The translations under genes and the position numbers were made by a program. Shown in pieces: positions 7,992-16,163 of a stretch of DNA of 64,000 nucleotides. A model generated the notes under the pieces. That model ran no database searches. It was not told the origin of the DNA and saw only the letters and a list, made by a program, of their open reading frames with translations. Source of the DNA: JAFKKF01 sp035651055 (GTDB taxonomy: Bacteria > Pseudomonadota > Alphaproteobacteria > Rhizobiales > Kaistiaceae). Location of the stretch: assembly GCA_035651055.1 (NCBI GenBank), contig DASRGK010000109.1, positions 1-64,000 on the forward strand, given 5' to 3'. Position 1 is the stretch's first letter. Every line of letters starts with the position of its first letter.

Positions 7992-9287
7992 TCAGGACGG
8001 AATCTGGACGAGAACGCCCAGCTTCTCGCCCGCTTCCTTCAGACCCTGGCCGAGGGCGCCCAGCGCCTGCACCGCCGCCTCGGCGGCCTCGCGCGGCGGG
8101 CTGCCGGGAGGCGCGGCCAGGACCCGGTCCCACGGATCGCCGAGCGCGGCGACCCTGGCTACCGCGTCGGCGACCAGCCCGTCCACCCTCCCGGCCAGCG
8201 CCGGATCGACGCGGCGCACCAGCCCGCCGATGCCGGCGCCGTTTCCTCCGGCCGTCGTGCCGTTCCAGACATCGGCGATGCCTTTCACGTCAAAGACGAA
8301 GTCCTGGTGCGTGGTGTCGCTGAAGCAGGAATGCTCGTCTTCCTGGTCGCCGGAATCGAGCCCGACGGCCATCCGCTCGGACATCAGCTCGGAGCCGGCG
8401 AGAACCGCCATGCCGTTGAGGATGCGCCCGATCGCCTCGCGCGGCGCCAAAGCGCGGAAGGCCTTCGCGTAATTGTCGGCGCCGGGCGCCCAAGAATCGG
8501 CAAGGCGGGCAATATCGGAGACGAGCTGGCCGGTGACCAGTTCGAGATATCGCCGCCGCCGGTCGTTGTTGCCCTCGCCCGGCGCGTAGTCGGACGCGGG
8601 ACGGGCGCCGGGGCCGGTCGCGGAAAGGTCCTGACCCCAGAGCAGGAACTCGACCGCGTGCCAGCCGGTGGTGACGTTGCTCTCGTCGCTCACCTGGTCG
8701 CGCTCGTCGATGGAGAGGAGCGAGATCGGGATGGCCGGGTCGTTGATGATGCCGGCATCCGGCTTGCCGGCGACGTAGTCGAGGAAGGCCTCGTTGAGCG
8801 GCCAGGCATTGAGGCGGCCCTCGATGTCCTCGATCGGGCCGTCATAGAAGCGGAAGGCTTCCGTGACGAGATAGGCCGGGCGGGCGGCGACCCAGGCCGC
8901 GCGCGCCGCGGCGAGCTTCTCTCGGGTCGGATCGGCGAGGAAGGCGGCGATCGCCTCCTGCATCCGCTTCGCCGCGGCCGCGGCCGCGACGTAGCTCCGG
9001 TGGACGCCTTCGGCGTAGGCGGCGATCTCGGCCCCGGCGTCGTAGGCAAAGGGAGCGCTGCCCGGAAGCGCGTAACTTTCCGGCGCGAGGCCGCCTTCGC
9101 CGCCGCCCTCGCCGCCTTCACCGCCCGCGGCAAGGAGCAGGAAAGGAGCTGCCGGCGGAACCGCGGCGCCGGATTTCACCAGCGAGGCCTCGCCGCCCTC
9201 CGCCGAGGCCGGCGCCAGCGGCGAAAGCGCCGTTCCCGCCAGCGCAAAAATGCCGACGCCCAGCCAGGTCTTCGTGCTTTTCTTCAT
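7992..9287 (-). CDS. Imelysin-family (M75-like) periplasmic iron-regulated protein
   Basis: A 431-residue exported protein. The signal peptide is MKKSTKTWLGVGIFALAGTA with cleavage likely after APASA; it is followed by a Gly/Glu-rich low-complexity stretch (GGEGGEGGGEGG) at about 55-66. The family signature GxHxxE appears as GWHAVEFLLWGQD. Imelysin (IrpA/ICMP-like) proteins are linked to iron uptake and are often next to di-heme oxidoreductases, as here. The start ATG 9287 has GAGG upstream. The promoter region holds an ICE-like box, which predicts control by Irr. Confidence 0.9.
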   Translation of the reverse strand: MKKSTKTWLGVGIFALAGTALSPLAPASAEGGEASLVKSGAAVPPAAPFLLLAAGGEGGEGGGEGGLAPESYALPGSAPFAYDAGAEIAAYAEGVHRSYVAAAAAAKRMQEAIAAFLADPTREKLAAARAAWVAARPAYLVTEAFRFYDGPIEDIEGRLNAWPLNEAFLDYVAGKPDAGIINDPAIPISLLSIDERDQVSDESNVTTGWHAVEFLLWGQDLSATGPGARPASDYAPGEGNNDRRRRYLELVTGQLVSDIARLADSWAPGADNYAKAFRALAPREAIGRILNGMAVLAGSELMSERMAVGLDSGDQEDEHSCFSDTTHQDFVFDVKGIADVWNGTTAGGNGAGIGGLVRRVDPALAGRVDGLVADAVARVAALGDPWDRVLAAPPGSPPREAAEAAVQALGALGQGLKEAGEKLGVLVQIPS

Positions 9288-9369
9288 TGCGCCCTCTTCT
9301 TCAAGACGGGCAGGTCATCGCAAAATACAGAAGGCTTGTCCAGTCAGAACAATTGGTTTACTGATCACA

Positions 9370-9397
9370 ATTACAGAGCCAATTCAGAATAGTTCAA
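9370..9397 (-). promoter_or_regulatory. Candidate promoter of the imelysin operon
   Basis: Reading leftward, TTGAAC (9392-9397) and TGTAAT (9370-9375) are separated by 16 bp. The -35 box lies inside the ICE-like box at 9383-9399, so a bound regulator would block RNA polymerase. Confidence 0.4.
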
Positions 9398-9399
9398 AA
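9383..9399. promoter_or_regulatory. ICE box (Irr-binding site candidate)
   Basis: The 17-mer TTCAGAATAGTTCAAAA matches the alphaproteobacterial iron-control element TTTAGAA-N3-TTCTAAA at 12 of 14 arm positions, and its spacer TAG fits the reported yrg preference. It lies in an AT-rich 155-bp gap between two divergent iron-related genes. Irr is the heme/iron-responsive Fur-family regulator of rhizobia. The match is read by eye. Confidence 0.65.
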
Positions 9400-9442
9400 T
9401 ATACTCTCTGGAACTGGAATAACTACAAGGAAGATGTGACAG

Positions 9443-10105
9443 GTGTATTACGTCATCTCCGCCGTGATCGATGAAGGCGCGGCAGCCCGGGCGCGGGAAA
9501 CGCTTGCCGAGGCGACTTTCGTCGACGGCCGCGCCACTGCCGGCTGGCACGCGAGGCTGGTCAAGAACAACCTGCAGGCTTCCGGCATCGACGGAGCGGT
9601 GGCCGCCCTCCGCGAGACGCTGGCGGCGGCGATCCGCGACAACCCGCTCTTCCGCCTTGCCGCACGGCCGAAGGCGCTGACGCCGCTCATCCTGTCGCGC
9701 TACGAGCCCGGCATGAACTATGGCAGCCACGTCGACGATGCGCTGATGGGCGACATGCGGACCGACGTGTCGTTCACACTCTTCCTCAGCGACCCGGCGA
9801 CCTATGACGGCGGCGCGCTGGTGATCGAGACCTCGGGCGGCGAGGACGAGGTGAAGTTGCCGGCCGGGTCACTGGTCGCCTATCCGTCGACCACGCTCCA
9901 CCGGGTCGAGCCGGTGACGCGGGGCATGCGGCTTGCCGCGGTCGGCTGGGCGCGGAGCTTCATCCGCGACGCCGCGCAGCGCGAGCTGCTCTTCGACCTC
10001 GATACGGCGCGGCAGCAGCTCTTTGCGGCGAGCGGCAAGACGCCGGAGTTCGACCTCCTCTCGAAGACCAGCGCCAATCTGCTCCGCATGTGGGCGGATG
10101 ACTGA
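9443..10105 (+). CDS. piuC: Fe(II)/2-oxoglutarate-dependent PKHD-type hydroxylase, PiuC/YbiX family
   Basis: A 220-residue homologue of E. coli YbiX and Pseudomonas PiuC, dioxygenases usually co-regulated with TonB siderophore receptors. Visible motifs: FVDGRATAGWHARLVKNN near the N-terminus, the iron ligands in YGSHVDDA (H-x-D), DVSFTLFLSDPATYDGG, and the distal His and 2-oxoglutarate Arg in TTLHRVEPVTRGMR. GTG 9443 is the start, with AAGGAAG 9 bp upstream. It is divergent from the imelysin operon across the ICE box. No TonB receptor gene is adjacent, which is unusual for this family. The gene ends 1 bp from the convergent mrp stop. Confidence 0.92.
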   Translation: MYYVISAVIDEGAAARARETLAEATFVDGRATAGWHARLVKNNLQASGIDGAVAALRETLAAAIRDNPLFRLAARPKALTPLILSRYEPGMNYGSHVDDALMGDMRTDVSFTLFLSDPATYDGGALVIETSGGEDEVKLPAGSLVAYPSTTLHRVEPVTRGMRLAAVGWARSFIRDAAQRELLFDLDTARQQLFAASGKTPEFDLLSKTSANLLRMWADD

Positions 10106-10106
10106 C

Positions 10107-11285
10107 CTATTCCATTACGATCTTCGGCGCCGCATGGCCGCGGTCGCGCTCGCGCGCGATGCCGGCGACGACCTCGGCGGCGATCTGCCGGAAGATCGCG
10201 GCATGCGGGCCACCCGGCTCCGCAACCGTGATCGGCGTGCCGGCGTCCGACATTTCGCGGATCGCCATCACCAGGGGCACCTCGCCGAGGAACGGCACTT
10301 CCAGGCGCTCGGCTTCGCGGCGGGCCCCGCCATGGCCGAAAATGTCGTAGCGGTGGCCGGTATCGGGGGCGATGAAGTAGCTCATGTTCTCGACGATGCC
10401 GAGCACCGGCACGTCGACGCGGCGGAACATGTTGAGGCCCTTCCGCGCATCGATGAGCGCGAGGTCCTGCGGCGTTGAGACGATGACGGCACCGGCGAGC
10501 GGGACCTGCTGCGCCATGGTCAACTGCGCGTCGCCGGTGCCCGGCGGCATGTCGACGACGAGCACGTCCAGTTCGCCCCATTCGACCTCGCGGAGCATCT
10601 GGGTCAGCGCCGAAATGACCATCGGGCCGCGCCAGATCATCGGCGTCTCCTCCTCGACGAGGAAGCCCATCGACATGACCTTGATGCCGTAGTTCTCCAT
10701 CGGCTTCAGCAGCCGGTTGCCGATCGTCTCGGGCTTGCCCTTGAGGCCGAGCAGCCGCGGCATGGAGGGGCCGTAGATGTCGGCATCGAGGATGCCGACT
10801 TTCAGGCCGTTCGCCTTGAGGCCGAGGGCGAGGTTGACCGCGACCGTCGACTTGCCGACGCCGCCCTTGCCGCTCGCCACCGCGACGATGGAACGGATGC
10901 CGGGGACACCGGGACGCGTGCGGCCGGAGGGCGGCGCCTCGCGCGGTCCGTGGCTGTGGGCATGGGGCGGCGGAGGAGCGCTTCCCCGCGGTGGGGCGGC
11001 CGGCCGGGTGGGCGGCGCGGGGCGCGCGGCGCCGGGCTTCTTCTCCGCAGTCAGCACGACCATCGCGCCCTCGACGCCGGGCAGCGCGCGGACGGCGGCC
11101 TCGGCCGTTTGCCGGACCGGCTCGAATTCGGGCGCACGGTCGGCAGGGACCGTGATCGAGAACATCACCTTGCCGCCCGAAATGAAGACGTCGGAGACCA
11201 TGCCGGCCGAGACGATGTCTCCCCCGGTCGGGCTCGCCACACCCCTCAGGCGGGCAAGCACGTCATCCTTGCTGATCGCGGGCAA
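10107..11285 (-). CDS. mrp: Mrp/ApbC-family iron-sulfur cluster carrier ATPase
   Basis: A 392-residue P-loop protein. An N-terminal MIP18/DUF59 domain (about 1-80) is followed by a Pro/Ala/His-rich linker (about 85-128) and a ParA-like ATPase with deviant Walker A GKGGVGKST (about 138), DADIYGPSMPRLLG, and VVDMPPGTGDAQLT. The C-terminal stretch reads ENMSYFIAPDTGHRYDIFG, so the CxxC that bridges the cluster in E. coli ApbC is absent; many alphaproteobacterial Mrp proteins share this. The expected role is delivery of Fe-S clusters to apoproteins. Being next to the iron locus fits, although it is convergent with piuC. Confidence 0.92.
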   Translation of the reverse strand: MPAISKDDVLARLRGVASPTGGDIVSAGMVSDVFISGGKVMFSITVPADRAPEFEPVRQTAEAAVRALPGVEGAMVVLTAEKKPGAARPAPPTRPAAPPRGSAPPPPHAHSHGPREAPPSGRTRPGVPGIRSIVAVASGKGGVGKSTVAVNLALGLKANGLKVGILDADIYGPSMPRLLGLKGKPETIGNRLLKPMENYGIKVMSMGFLVEEETPMIWRGPMVISALTQMLREVEWGELDVLVVDMPPGTGDAQLTMAQQVPLAGAVIVSTPQDLALIDARKGLNMFRRVDVPVLGIVENMSYFIAPDTGHRYDIFGHGGARREAERLEVPFLGEVPLVMAIREMSDAGTPITVAEPGGPHAAIFRQIAAEVVAGIARERDRGHAAPKIVME

Positions 11286-11413
11286 ATCGCACTCCGGGCG
11301 GGAGAAAGGGCCGGGAATCTAGACCTTTGTCATCCCGGGTCAATCGTCGCATGGGAACCTCCCGGCCGGCGAGCGCATTGAACGGAGCGACGACCAGCGA
11401 AAACGGGGCACCC

Positions 11414-11965
11414 ATGAGCGCGCACTTCGCCCACTTCGGGCCGATCGGCCATCACGAGCGCCGGGCGCCCTGGCAGCAGGCGCTGGGGCTTGCCGCCTTC
11501 CTCGCGATCACCTACGGCGCCGCCTGGATCGGCGCGGTGGTCACCACGCCCAATGTCACGACCTGGTATGCCGGCCTCAACAAATCGTTCCTCAGCCCGC
11601 CGAACGGCGTCTTCCCGATCGTTTGGGGCATTCTCTATACGCTGATGGCCGCCGCGGCCTGGCAGGTCTGGCGTGCGGATTCCGACGACGCGCACGGCGA
11701 CGGATGGAGCGAGGGCGACCGCTGGACCGCGATCGGTGCCTATTTCGTCCAGCTCGCGATCAATGTGGCCTGGTCATTCGCGTTCTTCGGGGCACACGAA
11801 CCGGTACTGGCTCTCGGGGTGATCATCGTTCTCCTCGGCGCGATTGCGCTCACGATCGCGATGTTCTGGAGAATCTCGCACAGCGCCGCGATCCTTCTCT
11901 TCCCCTACATGGCATGGGTCGCCTTCGCCGCGGTCCTGAACGCGGCCATCATCGCGCTCAACTGA
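11414..11965 (+). CDS. tspO: TspO/MBR-family tryptophan-rich sensory protein
   Basis: A 183-residue membrane protein with five transmembrane helices after a short cytoplasmic head. Family motifs are WYAGLNKSFLSPPNGVFP, VWGILYTLMAAAAW, NVAWSFAFF and PYMAWVAFAAVLNAAI. TspO binds and helps degrade porphyrins and modulates photosynthesis or stress genes in alphaproteobacteria. ATG 11414 is chosen, since the conserved part begins soon after it; the open frame back to 11327 is unconserved. It is alone on its strand, divergent from mrp. Confidence 0.92.
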   Translation: MSAHFAHFGPIGHHERRAPWQQALGLAAFLAITYGAAWIGAVVTTPNVTTWYAGLNKSFLSPPNGVFPIVWGILYTLMAAAAWQVWRADSDDAHGDGWSEGDRWTAIGAYFVQLAINVAWSFAFFGAHEPVLALGVIIVLLGAIALTIAMFWRISHSAAILLFPYMAWVAFAAVLNAAIIALN

Positions 11966-12029
11966 GCCCCCCGATCCGCACCCGATCCGGGTTGCGCCCG
12001 CTCCGGGAAAGGTGAAAGCTGTAGCCAAT

Positions 12030-12057
12030 TCGGGGGGTCGCCGTCGGCGTCCCCCGA
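12030..12057 (+). promoter_or_regulatory. Strong hairpin upstream of the amino-acid binding-protein gene
   Basis: TCGGGGG (12030-12036) pairs with CCCCCGA (12051-12057), and an inner stem CGCCG/CGGCG (12039-12043/12045-12049) extends it, giving almost uninterrupted pairing. No T-run follows. It starts 31 bp before the ATG at 12088, so it is either the end of the tspO transcript or a 5' leader structure of the ABC operon. Confidence 0.5.
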
Positions 12058-12087
12058 GGCTGTCGCAACCAGAACGGGCTTTTCCCC

Positions 12088-12876
12088 ATGCGTTTCATCG
12101 TAAAGGCGACTACCGGGGCGCTCCTTGCGCTCGCCCTCGCGACCGGCGCTGCATCTGCGAAGGACTGGACCGCAACCACCGTCCGCATCGGCACCGACGC
12201 GACCTATCCGCCCTTCGAATCGCAGGATTCGGGCGGTAACATCGTCGGCTTCGACATCGACATCGGCAACGCGGTCTGCGCCGAGGTCAAACTGAAATGC
12301 GAATTCAGCAACCAGGACTGGGACGGCATCATCCCGGCCCTCCAGGCGGGCAAGATCGATGCGATCCTGTCCTCGATGTCGATCACCGAGGAGCGGCTGA
12401 AGCAGATCGACTTCACCGACAAGGTCTACAACACGCCGCCGGCGCTGGTGGTGCCCAAGGACAGCGACATTACGAGCGCCGATCCCGCGGCGCTTGCCGG
12501 CAAGTCGATCGGAGTCCAGTCATCGACGACGCACGCGGCCTATGCCGAGAAGTTCTACAAGGATGCCGAGATCAAGTACTACAAGACCGCCGAAGAACGT
12601 AACCTCGACCTCGCGTCCGGGCGCCTCGATGCCGGGATCGACGACGTGGTCGTCTTCACCGAATGGCTGGCCACGCCGGACGGCGCCTGTTGCAAGATCG
12701 GCGCGATGATCAAGCCGGTACCGGAAATTCACGGCAAGGGCGCCGGCATCGGCGTGCGCAAGGAAGACACCGACCTCAAGGAGCTCTTCAACAAGGGGCT
12801 CGCGGCAATCCGCGCGAACGGCAAGTACAAGGAAATCAACGACAAGTACTTCAAGTTCGACGCTTACGGCGGCTAG
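12088..12876 (+). CDS. Polar amino-acid ABC transporter, periplasmic binding protein (SBP family 3)
   Basis: A 262-residue solute-binding protein with signal peptide MRFIVKATTGALLALALATG and cleavage likely after ASA. VRIGTDATYPPFESQD and VGFDIDIGNAVCAEVKLKCEF are the family 3 signatures of the Lys/Arg/Orn/His group. QDWDGIIPALQAGKIDAILS and SITEERLKQIDFTD complete the first lobe. By similarity to ArgT/HisJ and the octopine/nopaline binders, a basic amino acid or opine-like ligand is likely. It is the first gene of a binding protein-permease-permease operon. Confidence 0.93.
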   Translation: MRFIVKATTGALLALALATGAASAKDWTATTVRIGTDATYPPFESQDSGGNIVGFDIDIGNAVCAEVKLKCEFSNQDWDGIIPALQAGKIDAILSSMSITEERLKQIDFTDKVYNTPPALVVPKDSDITSADPAALAGKSIGVQSSTTHAAYAEKFYKDAEIKYYKTAEERNLDLASGRLDAGIDDVVVFTEWLATPDGACCKIGAMIKPVPEIHGKGAGIGVRKEDTDLKELFNKGLAAIRANGKYKEINDKYFKFDAYGG

Positions 12877-12895
12877 CCGAAAAGGCCAATGGCGA

Positions 12896-12916
12896 GGGCC
12901 GGCAGAGAGCCGGCCC
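12896..12916 (+). promoter_or_regulatory. Intercistronic hairpin after the binding-protein gene
   Basis: GGGCCGGC and GCCGGCCC form a perfect 8-bp stem with loop AGAGA. It lies 20 bp after the stop codon and 45 bp before the first permease. Such hairpins commonly protect the upstream binding-protein mRNA, so that it exceeds permease mRNA. Confidence 0.55.
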
Positions 12917-12960
12917 CGCCGCTCCGGTGAAGATGCGCCGGGCAGGACGCAGGCGACGGA

Positions 12961-13668
12961 TTGCAGAAGTTCCTCGACCTACTGCGATGGGGCGATGGCG
13001 GCTGGCTCGACGAGCTGGCAAGCGGAATCGCGATCACGATCGGGCTTGCGGTCGCGACCCTTCCCCTCGGGATCGTCGCGGGCTTCTTCGTCGCGCTCGG
13101 CCGGCAATCGAGCGACCCGCTGGTTCGCCTGTCGGCGCGCCTCTACACGACCGTCTTCCGGGCCCTGCCGGAGCTGCTCACGCTCTTCATCGTCTATTAC
13201 GGATCGCAATATCTCGTCTCGACGGTCGTCGCCGCGCTCTTCCATAGCGAGTTCGAGATCAGCCCGTTCATCGCCGGCATGGTGGCGCTCGGCCTGGTAT
13301 TCTCGGGCTATGCCGGCGAGGTGTTCCTCTCGGCATTCCGGGCAATCCACGCCGAGCAGTTCGAATCGGGCTATGCGCTCGGCTTGCGCCGACGGCAGGT
13401 GCTGCGTCTGGTCATCCTGCCGCAGCTCGTCCGCCTCGCCCTGCCGGGCCTCTCCAACCAGTGGCTGCTCCTCCTCAAGGACACCTCCCTGGTCTCGGTG
13501 ATCACGCTCAACGACATCATCCGCCAGACCCAGGTGGCGGTCGCCTCGACCAAGCAGCCGTTCTTCTTCTTCGCCGTTGCCTGCCTGATCTACCTCGTCA
13601 TTTCGCTCGTCTCGTCGGCCGGCATCGGGCGGGTCGAGCGCTGGGCGTCGCGAGGACTCAAGCAATGA
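12961..13668 (+). CDS. Polar amino-acid ABC transporter permease (HisQ type)
   Basis: A 235-residue inner-membrane permease with about five helices. It has FRALPELLTLFIVYYG and the cytoplasmic EAA-type loop QFESGYALGLRRRQVLRLVILPQ that docks to the ATPase. The start is TTG at 12961, with no in-frame ATG nearby; a start slightly further downstream cannot be excluded. Its TGA overlaps the ATG of the next permease (ATGA), so the two are translationally coupled and probably form a heterodimer. Confidence 0.9.
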   Translation: MQKFLDLLRWGDGGWLDELASGIAITIGLAVATLPLGIVAGFFVALGRQSSDPLVRLSARLYTTVFRALPELLTLFIVYYGSQYLVSTVVAALFHSEFEISPFIAGMVALGLVFSGYAGEVFLSAFRAIHAEQFESGYALGLRRRQVLRLVILPQLVRLALPGLSNQWLLLLKDTSLVSVITLNDIIRQTQVAVASTKQPFFFFAVACLIYLVISLVSSAGIGRVERWASRGLKQ

Positions 13669-14492
13669 CCGAGGCCGCCATCCGGCATGCCGCGGCGGGG
13701 CGCATGGACAACGTCACGCCGCTCGGCCTCGTGCTGGTCGGGCTTTGCGGGCTGGCGGGGATCGCCGCGGCGTACGGGCTGATCGTCCGGATCGATGCCG
13801 AGAGTCTCGACCGCTTCGGCCCGCGACTTCTCGACGGCTTCGTGACGACGCTCGAACTGACCGGGATTTCGTTCGTCATCGGGGCCGGGCTCTCGATCCC
13901 GGTCGCGATGGGGCGGCTGTCCCGCAACCTCCCGGCACGGGGGCTGGCGCTCGCCTACTCCTATTTCTTCCGGGGCACGCCGCTCCTCGCCCAGCTTTTC
14001 CTCATCTACTACGGCGCCGGTCAGTTCAACGCGGAGCTGAAGGCCGCCGGCCTGTGGTGGTTCTTCCGCGACGGCTTCTATTGCGCGCTCTTCACTTTCT
14101 CGCTCAACACCGCGGCCTACCAGAGCGAGATCCTGGCGGGCGCCGTCCGCAACGTCCCCAGGGGCCAGCGCGAGGCGGCCACGGCGCTCGGCCTCCATAC
14201 GGTGGTGACGACCTGGAAGGTGATCCTGCCGCAGGCGCTGATCAGCGCATTGCGTCCCTACGGGAACGAACTGATCCTGCTCGCCAAGGCTTCCTCGGTG
14301 GCGAGCCTCGTCACCGTCCTCGACATCATGGGAGAGACGCGCTTCGCCTATTCCAAGACCTACGACATCTCGTTCTATGTCTGGGCGGCGGTCTTCTATC
14401 TGGTCATCGTGCAGGCGGTGAGCCTCGGCGTCGGCGGCATCGAGCGGGGGCTCACCCGCCATCTCCGCAGCGTCCGCCGCGCCGCCCGCTAG
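13665..14492 (+). CDS. Polar amino-acid ABC transporter permease (HisM type)
   Basis: A 275-residue permease partner. The signature SYFFRGTPLLAQLFLIYYG and the EAA loop GQREAATALGLHTVVTTWK are clear. The start ATG 13665 overlaps the previous stop by 4 bp. No ATP-binding subunit follows; the next gene is a dehydrogenase 79 bp away. The transporter must borrow an ATPase encoded elsewhere, or the operon has lost it. Confidence 0.9.
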   Translation: MTEAAIRHAAAGRMDNVTPLGLVLVGLCGLAGIAAAYGLIVRIDAESLDRFGPRLLDGFVTTLELTGISFVIGAGLSIPVAMGRLSRNLPARGLALAYSYFFRGTPLLAQLFLIYYGAGQFNAELKAAGLWWFFRDGFYCALFTFSLNTAAYQSEILAGAVRNVPRGQREAATALGLHTVVTTWKVILPQALISALRPYGNELILLAKASSVASLVTVLDIMGETRFAYSKTYDISFYVWAAVFYLVIVQAVSLGVGGIERGLTRHLRSVRRAAR

Positions 14493-14571
14493 CCGCCCGT
14501 CTGCTGACGGCGCGCGGCGACTGGTCTAGAACGTTCGCGCTTTCCGCATCGGCAAACGAAGGGCTTCCGGC

Positions 14572-15444
14572 ATGGCAAAAGTCGCGTTCATCGGTCTCGG
14601 CGTCATGGGCTTTCCGATGGCCGGCCACCTCAAGACGCGCGGTTCGCACGAGGTTGCGGTCTATAACCGCTCGGCCGCCAAGGCCGATGCCTGGGTGGCG
14701 AAGTTCGGCGGCCGGAAGGCGGCAACCCCGCGCGCCGCGGCGGCGGGCGCGGAATTCGTCTTCACCTGCGTCGGCAACGACGACGATCTCCGGGCGGTGA
14801 CGCTCGGCGCCGACGGCGCCCTCGCCGGCATGACGGCCGGGGCGACCCTCATCGACAACACGACCGCATCGGCGACCGTCGCCCGCGAGCTCCACGCCGC
14901 GGCGGCCGGATCCGGCATCGGCTTCCTCGACGCGCCGGTCTCGGGCGGACAGGCGGGCGCCGAGAACGGCCAGCTCACGGTGATGGTCGGCGGCGACCCG
15001 GACGTGTTCGAACGGGCCAGGCCGGTGATCTCGGCCTATGCCCGGATGGTCGGGCTGATGGGTCCGGCCGGCGCCGGCCAGCTCACCAAGATGGTCAACC
15101 AGATCTGCATCGCCGGGCTCGTCCAGGGCCTCGCCGAGGGCATCCATTTCGCCCGGAAGGCGGGCCTCGACGTCGAGCAGGTTGTGTCGGTGATTTCCAA
15201 GGGCGCGGCGCAGTCCTGGCAGATGGAGAACCGCTACAAGACGATGAATGCCGGCAAGTTCGACTTCGGCTTCGCCGTCGACTGGATGCGGAAGGACCTG
15301 TCGATCTGCCTCGCCGAGGCGCGCAGCAACCAGGCCCGCCTGCCGGTGACGGCGCTGGTCGACCAGTTCTACGGCGACATCCAGAAGATGGGCGGCCGGC
15401 GCTGGGATACGTCGAGCCTGATCGCGCGCCTCGAGCGCGACTGA
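14572..15444 (+). CDS. NAD(P)-dependent beta-hydroxyacid dehydrogenase (HIBADH/GarR family)
   Basis: A 290-residue oxidoreductase for 3-hydroxyacids such as 3-hydroxyisobutyrate or tartronate semialdehyde. It has the dinucleotide motif AFIGLGVMGFPMAGHL (residues 5-20), the substrate loop DAPVSGGQAGAENGQLT, and the catalytic Lys in GAGQLTKMVNQ, with a KDL element near the C-terminus. ATG 14572 is the natural start. The exact substrate is not determined by sequence. The stop overlaps the start of the alkD-like gene by one base, so the two are co-transcribed although no functional link is obvious. Confidence 0.9.
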   Translation: MAKVAFIGLGVMGFPMAGHLKTRGSHEVAVYNRSAAKADAWVAKFGGRKAATPRAAAAGAEFVFTCVGNDDDLRAVTLGADGALAGMTAGATLIDNTTASATVARELHAAAAGSGIGFLDAPVSGGQAGAENGQLTVMVGGDPDVFERARPVISAYARMVGLMGPAGAGQLTKMVNQICIAGLVQGLAEGIHFARKAGLDVEQVVSVISKGAAQSWQMENRYKTMNAGKFDFGFAVDWMRKDLSICLAEARSNQARLPVTALVDQFYGDIQKMGGRRWDTSSLIARLERD

Positions 15445-16163
15445 TGGCGGGGAGCGCGGCGGCCCTGTCGCCGCGCGCGGCCGCTGTCGTCGCCGAGCTG
15501 CGGGCGCTCGGCTCGGAGGCCAACCGCCAGGGAATGGCGCGCTACGGCATCAACACCGCGCGCGCCCTCGGCGTGTCGATGGCGGCCTCGCGGCCGCTGG
15601 CGCGGAAATACCGGCGCGACCACGCGCTCGCGGCGGAACTCTGGCGGACCGGCATCCACGAAGCGCGCATCCTGGCCGGCCTCATCGAAGACCCGAAGCT
15701 GGTGACTCCGGCGCAGATGGATGCCTGGGCCGCCGACTTCGACTCATGGGACCTCTGCGACCAGGTCTCGATGAAGCTTTTCGCGGCGACGCCCTACGCC
15801 CCGGAGCGGATCGCGGCCTGGGCGAAGGACGAGCGCGAATTCGTCCGCCGGGCTGCCTTCGCCACGATCGCGGGCTATACGGTGCGCGCGAGACAGGCGA
15901 AGGACGCCGAGTTCCTGCCCTTCCTCGCCCTCGTCGAGGAGCACGCGACCGACCCGCGGAATTTCGTCAGGAAGGCGGTCAACTGGGCGCTCCGCCAGAT
16001 CGGCAAGCATTCGCCCGGCCTCCACCGCAAGGCGCTGGCGCTCGCAGGGAAGCTCGCCGCATCGGAGGACAAGACGGCGCGCTGGATCGGCAAGGATGCC
16101 GTCCGCGAACTCTCCGATCCCGCGCGGATCGCCGCGATCGCGGCGCGGGCGCTCAGGAGCTAG
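15444..16163 (+). CDS. DNA alkylation repair protein (AlkD-like, HEAT repeats)
   Basis: A 239-residue all-helical protein of the AlkD family, DNA glycosylases built from HEAT-like repeats that remove cationic alkylpurines without flipping the base. Diagnostic segments: WAADFDSWDLCDQVSMKLF (the W-x2-DLCD region), EREFVRRAAFATIAGYTV, and NFVRKAVNWALRQIGKHS near the end. It is translationally coupled to the dehydrogenase upstream (TGATG). Its last 11 bp overlap the convergent protease gene. The family also contains members that may not be enzymes. Confidence 0.88.
   Translation: MAGSAAALSPRAAAVVAELRALGSEANRQGMARYGINTARALGVSMAASRPLARKYRRDHALAAELWRTGIHEARILAGLIEDPKLVTPAQMDAWAADFDSWDLCDQVSMKLFAATPYAPERIAAWAKDEREFVRRAAFATIAGYTVRARQAKDAEFLPFLALVEEHATDPRNFVRKAVNWALRQIGKHSPGLHRKALALAGKLAASEDKTARWIGKDAVRELSDPARIAAIAARALRS

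Noticed and set aside
6368..8323. Long rightward open frame of about 650 codons
   Set aside because: It is antisense to the di-heme oxidoreductase and imelysin genes, which have clear motifs. The composition (Arg, Gly, Ala rich) is that of a GC-driven shadow.
7743..9392. Second long rightward open frame of about 550 codons
   Set aside because: Antisense to the imelysin gene, with no recognisable domain.
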